From: Acidobacteriaceae bacterium
Lineage (GTDB): Bacteria; Acidobacteriota; Terriglobia; Terriglobales; Acidobacteriaceae
NCBI GenBank assembly: GCA_027311125.1
Contig: DAICZO010000284.1
Span: 1 to 5,896, forward strand
DNA: 5,896 nt
Direction of reading: 5' to 3'
In this document: piece after piece, positions 1 through 5,384 of the stretch
Layout of the letters: each line of letters starts with the position of its first letter
How positions within the stretch are numbered: position 1 is the first letter of the stretch
Notes under the pieces: model-generated
What the model was told of the DNA's origin: nothing
Database searches by the model: none
The model's input: the letters and a program-made list of their open reading frames with translations, nothing else
Translations under genes and position numbers: made by a program

Positions 1-1221
1 CTAGGGTACGACGACTACCGGGGGATCGATGCGCGAGGCAAGGTGGTGCTGGTGTTCGACCATGAGCCGCAGGAGACGGATGCGACGTCGATCTTCAACG
101 GCACGGGCAACACGCGCTATGCCACGACGCGGGTGAAGCTGCTGAATGCGCAGGCGCACGGAGCAGTGGCGTTGCTGGTGGTGGCGGAGCCGAACCGGAA
201 GCATCTTACCAATGCGGAGCGAGCGGCGAAGATTGGCGGGAGCATTACGCGGGCGGTGCCTCTACCGCTGCAGCAGATTGCGGATGACGAGCTGCACATA
301 CCGGCGGTGCTGATTCAGGACGAGGTGGCGGCGGAGCTGCTGGCGACGGCGGGCAAGAGTGGCTCGGAGTTGCAGGCGGGGATCGATAAGGATCTGACGA
401 TCCAGTCGCGGGAGCTGCCGGAGACGACGGTAGCCATCCACATGAAGAACAAGTCGCGGGTTACGGGGACGACGTACAACGTGGCTGGTCTGTTGCGGGG
501 GAGCGATCCGCGGCTGGCTGCGGAGACGATTCTGATCTCGGCTCATCATGACCATGATGGTCAGAGTGGGGCGGAGATCTGGCATGGGGCGGATGACAAC
601 GGTTCCGGCACGGTGGGGGTGGTGGAGCTGGCGCATGCGTTCGCGGCGAATGGGCCGCGTCCGAAGCGGTCGATTCTGTTTGTGGTGTTTGCGAGTGAAG
701 AGCGCGGCTTGCTGGGATCGTTCTATATGGCGGCGCATCCGTTACGTCCGCTGGCGACCACGCGGGCGATGATTAATTTCGACATGATCGGGCGGAACGA
801 GCAGGCCAGTCCGCAGACGGATGGGTTGATTGAGATACCTGCGGACACGACGAATCGCCTGAATTTGATTGGGGGTTTGTATAGCCCGGACTATGCGCGG
901 GTGGTGAAGGCGGAGAACGAGCATGTGGGGCTGGTGCTGGATGACCGGTTCGATCATGAGTCAGCGCTGAATGTCTTCTTTCGCAGCGACCAATTTCCTT
1001 TTGTGTTGCATGATGTTCCGGCGTTCTGGTTCTTTACTGGCTTTCATCCGGACTATCATCACACTACGGACACTGCCGATAAGATTAATTATGTGAAGAT
1101 GGCAAAGATTCTGGAACTGGCGTACCTTACGGCATGGAAGTTTGGCGATGCTGCTGTGGGGCCCCGGTTTCTGGCTAATCCTGGTTCTGCTGGTGCTGTG
1201 GTTCGACCGGGCAGCCGGTGA
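1..1221 (+). CDS. PA-domain M28 family zinc aminopeptidase, 5' end missing
   Basis: The frame is open from the first base, so the gene begins left of the window; 406 codons are visible (numbered here from base 1). Codons about 1-140 look like a protease-associated (PA) domain: GKVVLVFDHEP near the start, then AQAHGAVALLVV and IPAVLIQDEVA. Codons about 160-400 are an M28 metallopeptidase with the full co-catalytic zinc set: H182 in SAHHDH, bridging D199 in GADDNGSG, the E233-E234 pair in FASEERGLLGS, D261 in NFDMIG and H353 in DYHHTTDTADKI. The expected enzyme is a di-zinc aminopeptidase that removes N-terminal residues from peptides. M28/PA proteins of this kind are usually exported, so a signal peptide is probably in the missing 100 or so residues; this is inference. 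The C-terminal tail after LANP is low in G/C at third positions and overlaps a hydrophobic stretch in frame +2. The DUF4126-like gene follows after 40 bases, probably co-transcribed. Confidence 0.93.
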   Translation, partial: LGYDDYRGIDARGKVVLVFDHEPQETDATSIFNGTGNTRYATTRVKLLNAQAHGAVALLVVAEPNRKHLTNAERAAKIGGSITRAVPLPLQQIADDELHIPAVLIQDEVAAELLATAGKSGSELQAGIDKDLTIQSRELPETTVAIHMKNKSRVTGTTYNVAGLLRGSDPRLAAETILISAHHDHDGQSGAEIWHGADDNGSGTVGVVELAHAFAANGPRPKRSILFVVFASEERGLLGSFYMAAHPLRPLATTRAMINFDMIGRNEQASPQTDGLIEIPADTTNRLNLIGGLYSPDYARVVKAENEHVGLVLDDRFDHESALNVFFRSDQFPFVLHDVPAFWFFTGFHPDYHHTTDTADKINYVKMAKILELAYLTAWKFGDAAVGPRFLANPGSAGAVVRPGSR

Positions 1222-1251
1222 GCGCAGCGGGTGGAAGCAGGCGCAGGACAA

Positions 1252-1257
1252 AGAGGA
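1252..1257 (+). promoter_or_regulatory. Ribosome binding site supporting the 1262 start
   Basis: AGAGGA lies four bases before ATG 1262. It lies downstream of the peptidase stop and supports the shorter start for the DUF4126-like gene over the upstream starts at 1142 (TTG) and 1148 (ATG). Confidence 0.6.
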
Positions 1258-1261
1258 CGCA

Positions 1262-1750
1262 ATGACGATTGTGGTGTTGAGCTGGCTGGTTGCGATTCCG
1301 CTTCTGGGTATGGTGACGGGGTTACGGACGATGTTGCCGATGGCGGTGTTGTGCTGGTTTGCCTATCTGCATCATCTGCCGGTGCGGGGGACGTGGGCGT
1401 TCTGGACGGCGCATCCGGTGTCGGTGATTGTGTTTACGCTGTTGGCCGCGGGTGAGCTGGTGGGGGACAAGCTACCGAAGACTCCGGACCGGACGTCGCC
1501 GGGACCGTTGATGGCGCGGCTGATCTTTGCCGGTCTGGTGGGAGCGATTGTGGCGGCGGGTCTGCGAGGGTCAGGAACGGAAGGTGTGATTCTGGCAGTG
1601 ATTGGCGCAGCGATGGGGGCGTTTGGCGGTTACCTGGTGCGGCGGGAGTTGGTGGAGCTGCTGGAGTGCAAGGACTGGTATGTTGCGGTGGCGGAGGACG
1701 CGCTGGCACTGGTGTGCGCGATCTTTGCGATGGGCGTGATAACGGGTTGA
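1262..1750 (+). CDS. DUF4126-like integral membrane protein
   Basis: A 162-residue, very hydrophobic protein. Helices are likely at residues 3-20, 23-38, 51-68, 86-102, 107-124 and 143-161. The features that recall DUF4126 are the GLR..LP element at 20-26 and the segment GELVGDKLPKTPDRTSPGP (64-82) followed by LMAR and a Gly/Ala-rich helix. The molecular function of that family is not known, and no catalytic residues are evident. I chose ATG 1262 because AGAGGA (1252-1257) sits four bases upstream and because the family match begins here. The frame is open further upstream, and an ATG at 1148 with GGAAG at 1136-1140 would add 38 residues with one more membrane helix, overlapping the peptidase gene. 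Position and short gap suggest co-transcription with the peptidase. No terminator with a T-run follows the stop. Confidence 0.78.
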   Translation: MTIVVLSWLVAIPLLGMVTGLRTMLPMAVLCWFAYLHHLPVRGTWAFWTAHPVSVIVFTLLAAGELVGDKLPKTPDRTSPGPLMARLIFAGLVGAIVAAGLRGSGTEGVILAVIGAAMGAFGGYLVRRELVELLECKDWYVAVAEDALALVCAIFAMGVITG

Positions 1751-1922
1751 AGGCGTGACGCGAGTTCCTTAGAGTTCGTCGGTAGAGTACGACGGCAGGG
1801 AACGTTTGTTGCTGAGATGAAGTGAATTTTGTTTTTAAACCCGTGGCATGAAAAGGCCGCAGTTCTATGTCTGTTACCCGACATGTTTGGCTCTTCTGCT
1901 AATTTCACGTGTTTTAAGATTT

Positions 1923-1977
1923 AAGCTGAATGCGAAAAGCTTCGGCGTTGAATGCCGTCGGTAGGAGCCGCTACCGA
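1923..1977 (+). promoter_or_regulatory. Three abutting hairpins in the leader of the diguanylate cyclase gene
   Basis: Within the 268-base gap 1751-2018, three small stem-loops follow one another with no unpaired base between them. Hairpin 1 pairs AAGCT (1923-1927) with AGCTT (1938-1942). Hairpin 2 pairs CGGCG (1943-1947) with TGCCG (1953-1957), one G-U pair, loop TTGAA. Hairpin 3 pairs TCGGTAG (1958-1964) with CTACCGA (1971-1977), loop GAGCCG. They end 29 bases before the AAAAGGAG ribosome site (2007-2014). A -10-like TAAGAT (1915-1920) lies just before, without a convincing -35. A structured 5' leader is possible. The last hairpin loosely recalls the 3' stem of class I c-di-GMP riboswitches, but the conserved GGCAAACC and GACGCAAAGCC segments are absent, so I do not name it. 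The rest of the gap shows a 5-bp hairpin at 1777-1794 and nothing else clear. Confidence 0.35.
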
Positions 1978-2018
1978 GGTGGACGTGCCGGGGCGTTGTT
2001 GACTGTAAAAGGAGCTGG

Positions 2019-3233
2019 ATGGAGACGCATGTAGTCCTAACCGTGGGTGCGATCCTGCTGTGTGGAGGCTTTTTTGGTTTGTTGGTGGTGCGGCTGAGCA
2101 ATCCTTTTTTCCGGGGATTGTGGTGGCTGGGTGCTGCGTATGCGGTAGGTGCCCTGGGTGCGGGGATACTGTCGTTACGAAGCAATTTTGGTGGTATCTA
2201 TCTGCTGATGTTTACGCAGAGCCTGTTTCTGCTGGCGTTTGTGTTGCTGCATGTGTGTTTTCTGGAATTGATGGAGAGTCGTGTGTTGTTACCGCGACTG
2301 GGGCTGGGTTTGCTGGTGGTTCAGGTGCTAGCGTACGTGGTGTTGGTACGGCTGGAGTACGCGTGGAATTACAGCTTGATCCTGATGGGCGTGCTGGTGG
2401 CGGTGCAGGCGTTGCAGACCGCGTTCCTGCTGTGGGACAAAGGGCGAGGCGGGATGGTGGCGCCGGCACGATTTTGCATGCTGCTGCTGCTGGCGTTTGC
2501 CGCCTACAGTGTGTTTCGGACGGCGGTGGTGATGAGGGTTGGTATCCCGTTGGACTATACGCTGCCGAACCCGCTGGAGGTCCCGACTGCGATTGTTTAT
2601 CTAGGGACGAGCCTGGGCCTGGGGTTCGGGGTGTTCTGGATGACGAGTGCGCAGATACGGCTGACGCTGGAGAAGCTGGCGAATACCGATCCGTTGACGA
2701 AGGTTGCGAACCGGCGCTGTTTTGAGATGTGGTGCGAACGGGAGCTACAGCGGAGTGCGCGGACGGGGGAGAAGTTCAGCTTGATCCTGATGGATCTGGA
2801 TTACTTCAAGCAGATTAATGATCGATATGGTCATGCGACGGGGGACGCGGCGCTGTGTCTGGTGGCCTCGAGGCTGCAACATAATCTTCGGACGATCGAT
2901 ATGCTGGGGCGCTGGGGTGGGGAAGAGTTTGTGGCGCTGCTGCCGAATGCGGACAGGGAAGCGGCACAGCAGGTGGCGCAGCGTTTGCGCACGTGTGTTG
3001 AGTTGCTTTCGCTGTCGAGTCTGCGGATTTCGAAGAGTGGGTTGAGCGACGAGTTGCGGCTGACGGTGAGCGTGGGGGTGACGACGTACCAGGGGGAGAA
3101 GGATACGCTGGCTACCTTATTTGCCCGATGTGACCGGGCGCTGTATGAGGCCAAGACGAGTGGTCGGAACCGGATTGTGGCTTCGAGTGCCGAGTCTCGG
3201 AGCTTTACGGAATCTTTACGCAGTCTGAGCTAG
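2019..3233 (+). CDS. Membrane-anchored diguanylate cyclase (GGDEF domain)
   Basis: A 404-residue protein expected to make cyclic di-GMP from two GTP at the inner membrane. The N-terminal half is a membrane sensor region with about seven helices (roughly 5-26, 33-54, 58-83, 92-110, 116-137, 151-173, 187-209); I do not recognise it as a named sensor domain. A short linker (LTLEKLANTDPLTKVANRR, 216-233) leads into a complete GGDEF domain to about 386. It has DLDYFKQIND (259-268) with metal-binding D259, the active-site loop GGEEF at 300-304, SVGV at 351-354 and the closing ARCDRALYEAKTSGRNRI element. The product-inhibition site RxxD is present as RTID (291-294), at the standard distance before GGEEF. 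The domain therefore looks catalytically competent and feedback-inhibited. There is no EAL or HD-GYP domain. The start ATG has AAAAGGAG four bases upstream. The signal sensed by the membrane part cannot be read from sequence. The gene stands apart from the previous one and may have its own leader control. Confidence 0.94.
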   Translation: METHVVLTVGAILLCGGFFGLLVVRLSNPFFRGLWWLGAAYAVGALGAGILSLRSNFGGIYLLMFTQSLFLLAFVLLHVCFLELMESRVLLPRLGLGLLVVQVLAYVVLVRLEYAWNYSLILMGVLVAVQALQTAFLLWDKGRGGMVAPARFCMLLLLAFAAYSVFRTAVVMRVGIPLDYTLPNPLEVPTAIVYLGTSLGLGFGVFWMTSAQIRLTLEKLANTDPLTKVANRRCFEMWCERELQRSARTGEKFSLILMDLDYFKQINDRYGHATGDAALCLVASRLQHNLRTIDMLGRWGGEEFVALLPNADREAAQQVAQRLRTCVELLSLSSLRISKSGLSDELRLTVSVGVTTYQGEKDTLATLFARCDRALYEAKTSGRNRIVASSAESRSFTESLRSLS

Positions 3234-3292
3234 GATTGATTTTGTAGCAGTATGTATGGTTGTTGGGCCGGGAAGAGTGGCCAGGGACCTGA

Positions 3293-3475
3293 ATGCTTTA
3301 CTGGAAATGGTTGTTTTCTCTGCTGTTCACGCTGCTTCTCTTCGAAGTGATGGTGACGGCGTTCCACCTACTCAATTTGCCGAGTGATCGAGCGGTTCTG
3401 GGGGGCGTGTGCCTGCTGCTGTCGATCGCAGTGGGTGGAGTGGTGGTATTTCGTCGTATCTGGAGAATGAGATGA
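3293..3475 (+). CDS. Small two-helix membrane protein, coupled to the SPFH gene
   Basis: A 60-residue protein with two predicted membrane helices (about 6-27 and 34-54), a short SDR turn between them and a basic C-terminus (FRRIWRMR). By the positive-inside rule both ends probably face the cytoplasm. I do not recognise a family. The start ATG has AGGGA (3283-3287) five bases upstream. Its TGA (3473-3475) overlaps the ATG of the SPFH gene (3472-3474) as ATGA, the usual layout for translational coupling. This suggests the two proteins are made together and may act together at the membrane; that is inference. It starts 59 bases after the diguanylate cyclase stop, with no clear terminator or promoter between, so read-through from the cyclase gene is possible. 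Confidence 0.75.
   Translation: MLYWKWLFSLLFTLLLFEVMVTAFHLLNLPSDRAVLGGVCLLLSIAVGGVVVFRRIWRMR
3462..3466 (+). promoter_or_regulatory. Ribosome binding site deciding the SPFH start at 3472
   Basis: GGAGA lies inside the end of the 60-residue gene, five bases before ATG 3472. It favours this start over the in-frame upstream codon at 3409, which would place a non-hydrophobic 21-residue extension over the second helix of the small gene. Confidence 0.7.
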
Positions 3476-4452
3476 CCCTGTTTGGCGAAGTGATGAACCC
3501 CGGCAATGGCCGGAATGAGGATGCACAGACACAGCACATGGTGAAGCTGTTGAAGCTGGCGGGGATGGCTGTAGGAGGGCTGATCCTGCTGCTGATCTTC
3601 TTCAATTATGTTGCAGCGATTACGAGGATTGGGGCTGGGTACGTTGGGGTGGAGGTGGTGCTGAGCGGGTCGCAGCGTGGGCCCTCGGAGATACCGATCA
3701 GAACTGGCTGGGTGTTTTACAGTCCGCTGCGGAGCCAGATTATCGAGTTCCCAACGTTTGTCCAGACGGTGAAGTGGACGCGCGACCTGAATGAAGGTCG
3801 TGCACAGAATGAGGAGATGAGCTTCAACTCGAAAGAGGGAATGGAGATCTACTCTGACGTTTCGTTGAGTTATGCGATTGAGCCGCGTCGGGTACCGGAT
3901 TTCTATGTGAAGTACCGGGTGAGCGATCTGGATATGTTCACGCATGGAATTTTGCGAGATGTGGTGCGTAACTCTCTGAATGAGGTTGCTTCGACGTATA
4001 GCGTGGAGCAGATTTACGGAGAGCAGAAGGCGGAGTTTCTATCGAAGGTGCAGGCGCTGATCCAGCAGAAGATGGAGCCGGTGGGGGTGGGAATCCAGCA
4101 GTTCGGGTTTATTGGTGCTCCGCGTGTACCGGCAGTGATTGCTGCGGCGATCACGTCGAAGGCACAAGCGATCCAAGATGCAGAGCGTGCGCGCAATGAG
4201 CTGGCCAAGACCCAAGCGGAGGCGGCAAAGACAGTTGCCGAGGCCGAGGGCGAGGCCAAGGCTGCGGTGACACGAGCGAACGGTGAGGCGGAGGCGAATA
4301 AGATTCGGCAGACGTCGTTGACGCCGCAACTGCTGGAGCTGAGAAAGATCGAGAATCAGAAGGCATTGATTGATCGCTGGAATGGGCAGTTGCCCACGGT
4401 GCAGACTGGCAACGGAGGATTGTTGATGGAGCTGCCGAAGATGGAGAAGTAG
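3472..4452 (+). CDS. SPFH/Band 7 (prohibitin-like) membrane protein
   Basis: A 326-residue protein with a short N-terminal cytoplasmic segment, one membrane helix (about 31-50, GMAVGGLILLLIFFNYVAA) and then an SPFH/Band 7 domain (about 52-245). Family-like elements are GYVGVEVVLSG at 57-67, the strand-rich region 80-140 with SDVSLSYAIEP, and the helix around RDVVRNSLNEV (162-172). Residues about 228-280 are a charged Ala/Glu/Lys/Gln coiled coil with repeated AEAE-type units, as in prohibitins and flotillins. The tail RWNGQLPTV (302-310) and LLMELPK is typical of bacterial prohibitin-like members. These proteins form large membrane rings that organise microdomains and often modulate membrane proteases; which partner is used here cannot be seen. 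No NfeD-type or FtsH gene is adjacent. The start overlaps the stop of the preceding small gene (ATGA). A long stem-loop follows 12 bases after the stop. Confidence 0.92.
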   Translation: MTLFGEVMNPGNGRNEDAQTQHMVKLLKLAGMAVGGLILLLIFFNYVAAITRIGAGYVGVEVVLSGSQRGPSEIPIRTGWVFYSPLRSQIIEFPTFVQTVKWTRDLNEGRAQNEEMSFNSKEGMEIYSDVSLSYAIEPRRVPDFYVKYRVSDLDMFTHGILRDVVRNSLNEVASTYSVEQIYGEQKAEFLSKVQALIQQKMEPVGVGIQQFGFIGAPRVPAVIAAAITSKAQAIQDAERARNELAKTQAEAAKTVAEAEGEAKAAVTRANGEAEANKIRQTSLTPQLLELRKIENQKALIDRWNGQLPTVQTGNGGLLMELPKMEK

Positions 4453-4464
4453 GCGAGAGCCTTG

Positions 4465-4509
4465 GCCTGAAGCAAGTGGCGCGGGGTGGTGTCGCAACTT
4501 GTTTCAGGC
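4465..4509 (+). terminator. Long stem-loop after the SPFH gene (possible terminator or palindromic repeat)
   Basis: GCCTGAAGCAAGT (4465-4477) pairs with ACTTGTTTCAGGC (4497-4509): 13 consecutive pairs including one G-U, loop of 19 bases in which GCG (4479-4481) and CGC (4493-4495) could pair further. It lies 12 bases behind the SPFH stop. There is no T-run after it, so a classical intrinsic terminator is not certain. Its right arm plus the next two bases (4498-4511) match the left arm of the hairpin at 4784-4824 at 12 of 14 bases. Confidence 0.5.
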
Positions 4510-4556
4510 GGGGTGGGTGATTTCTGCATCCTACTGGGAGTAGCTCAGGATGTTAG

Positions 4557-4562
4557 AAGAGG
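4557..4562 (+). promoter_or_regulatory. Ribosome binding site deciding the Thivi_2564-like start at 4567
   Basis: AAGAGG lies four bases before ATG 4567. It supports this start over the in-frame GTG at 4486, which would begin inside the loop of the preceding stem-loop. Confidence 0.6.
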
Positions 4563-4566
4563 CATT

Positions 4567-4767
4567 ATGCTTACGTCTGGATTGATCAGTATTATTGTGG
4601 CGCTGGTGGTGGTTGGCCTGGTGTTGTATCTGATCGGGATGATACCGATGGATGGAACGATCAAGCAGATTATTCGGGTGGTGGTGTTGATTGCGGTGGT
4701 GGTGTGGCTGCTGCAGACGTTTGGGCTGATGGGCTCCTTCGGCCATACGGTACACGGGATGCGGTAG
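4567..4767 (+). CDS. Thivi_2564-like small two-helix membrane protein
   Basis: A 66-residue protein with two membrane helices (about 5-25 and 35-52) joined by the short polar turn MIPMDGTIKQIIR (25-37), then a tail of about 14 residues. The pattern of a Leu/Val-rich first helix, a P-MD-T-KQIIRVVV element and a closing VVWLL matches my memory of the Thivi_2564 family of small bacterial membrane proteins, whose function is unknown. The family name rests on recall, not a search. There is no close co-directional partner: the SPFH gene ends 114 bases upstream with a stem-loop between, and the next gene converges. It is therefore probably its own transcription unit or relies on read-through. No promoter with good -35 and -10 boxes could be seen in 4510-4556. 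Confidence 0.75.
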   Translation: MLTSGLISIIVALVVVGLVLYLIGMIPMDGTIKQIIRVVVLIAVVVWLLQTFGLMGSFGHTVHGMR

Positions 4768-4783
4768 ATGGTTTGGCGTGCTT

Positions 4784-4824
4784 GCTTGATGCAGGCGGCG
4801 TAGTTGAGGCCGCCTGAATCAGGC
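4784..4824. terminator. Strong hairpin between converging genes, likely bidirectional terminator
   Basis: GCTTGATGCAGGCGGC (4784-4799) faces GCCGCCTGAATCAGGC (4809-4824) across a 9-base loop. Of 16 positions, 14 are Watson-Crick, one is G-U and one is a G-A mismatch; the inner 8 bp are perfect and GC-rich. It sits between the stop of the plus-strand small gene (4767) and the stop of the minus-strand trxC (4847), exactly where a shared terminator is expected. Neither side has a clear T-run, so efficiency is uncertain. Confidence 0.6.
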
Positions 4825-4846
4825 TGTGCGGAAGCTGCTGTACGGC

Positions 4847-5290
4847 TCAGGCTGCGGTGGTGATGGCAGCGCGGAGCCAGTTTTCCATGACGTCGTGACT
4901 GACGAGTCCGGCTTGCTGCTGGACGAGGCGGCCTGCGGCGAAGACGGCGAAGTTGGGGATACCGCGGACGTTGTAGCGCGCGGCCAGTTGGGGGTTGCGC
5001 TCGGTATCGACCTTGAGAACGAGGGCTTGACCGGCCATGTCGGTGGCGGTGCGGGCGACCTCGGGGGCGGCGGCGCGGCAGGGGCCACACCACTCGGCCC
5101 AGAAGTCGACGAGGACGGGGACGCGGGCGTTGCGGACGATGTCGTCGAAGAGAGCGAGGTCGACGGGGAGTGGCTCGTTGAGCGGTGGGAGGGGATTTTT
5201 GCAGGCACCGCAGCGGCCGGTATCGGCGAGGTGGTCGGCGTTGACGCGGTTCTTCTGCTGACAGTGTTTACAGGTTCTGATGACGGGCAT
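4847..5290 (-). CDS. trxC: Thioredoxin 2 (zinc-ribbon thioredoxin, TrxC type)
   Basis: A 147-residue cytoplasmic thiol-disulfide reductase. The N-terminus carries two CxxC pairs, C7-C10 (CKHC) and C27-C30 (CGAC), the zinc-binding ribbon that separates TrxC from TrxA. The thioredoxin fold follows from about residue 43, with FWAEWCGPC giving the redox cysteines C68 and C71, then VLKVDTERNPQLAARYNVRGIPNF. The cis-proline is P112; the residue after it is Asn rather than the usual Thr (GIPN instead of GIPT). Family knowledge: TrxC is reduced by thioredoxin reductase, serves ribonucleotide reductase and stress repair, and its zinc site can respond to oxidation. The start at 5290 fits both the zinc ribbon and GGAGG (minus strand of 5296-5300) five bases upstream. 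The frame is open further upstream, but that part is Ser/Pro/Thr-rich shadow. The upstream minus-strand gene ends 94 bases away, so co-transcription is possible. Confidence 0.94.
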   Translation of the reverse strand: MPVIRTCKHCQQKNRVNADHLADTGRCGACKNPLPPLNEPLPVDLALFDDIVRNARVPVLVDFWAEWCGPCRAAAPEVARTATDMAGQALVLKVDTERNPQLAARYNVRGIPNFAVFAAGRLVQQQAGLVSHDVMENWLRAAITTAA

Positions 5291-5295
5291 GTGCG

Positions 5296-5300
5296 CCTCC
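5296..5300 (-). promoter_or_regulatory. Ribosome binding site fixing the trxC start
   Basis: GGAGG on the minus strand, five bases before ATG 5290. It supports the 147-residue protein over any longer reading of the same open frame. Confidence 0.75.
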
Positions 5301-5303
5301 GGT

Positions 5304-5327
5304 GAGCGGTGATCGCGGGGGCCGCTC
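5304..5327 (-). promoter_or_regulatory. Hairpin directly upstream of the trxC ribosome site
   Basis: In the trxC transcript GAGCGG (minus strand of 5322-5327) can pair with CCGCTC (minus strand of 5304-5309), six GC-rich pairs with a 12-base loop. It ends three bases before the GGAGG. It could be a weak terminator of the upstream gene or affect ribosome access; neither is shown. Confidence 0.3.
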
Positions 5328-5384
5328 GCTGATAGTTTGGATGCGTATGGGAAGAAAAGGGATTCGTGCGGCTGGGGTTGGTGG

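Noticed and set aside
1923..1990. Class I c-di-GMP riboswitch before the diguanylate cyclase.
   Set aside because: Only the final stem is vaguely similar; the conserved GGCAAACC and GACGCAAAGCC parts and the GAAA tetraloop/receptor layout are not there.
3409..3471. Earlier start for the SPFH protein at 3409.
   Set aside because: The added 21 residues overlap the second helix of the small gene, carry no family similarity, and the ATG at 3472 has a good ribosome site and coupling overlap.
4486..4566. Earlier GTG start for the Thivi_2564-like gene.
   Set aside because: It falls inside the stem-loop after the SPFH gene, lacks a ribosome site, and the family-like part starts at the ATG 4567.
4535..4590. 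tRNA-like string GGGAGTAGCTCAGGATGTTAGA, which resembles the D-arm of many tRNAs (first bases quoted only in part: GTAGCTCAGGATGTTAGA).
   Set aside because: The D-stem does not close (GCTC has no GAGC partner), there is no T-loop consensus, no matching acceptor arm, and the stretch runs into the ribosome site and start of the Thivi_2564-like gene.
4826..5305. 159-codon plus-strand frame rich in Gly, Asp, Glu and Val opposite trxC.
   Set aside because: It is the antisense shadow of trxC, which is supported by clear domain motifs.
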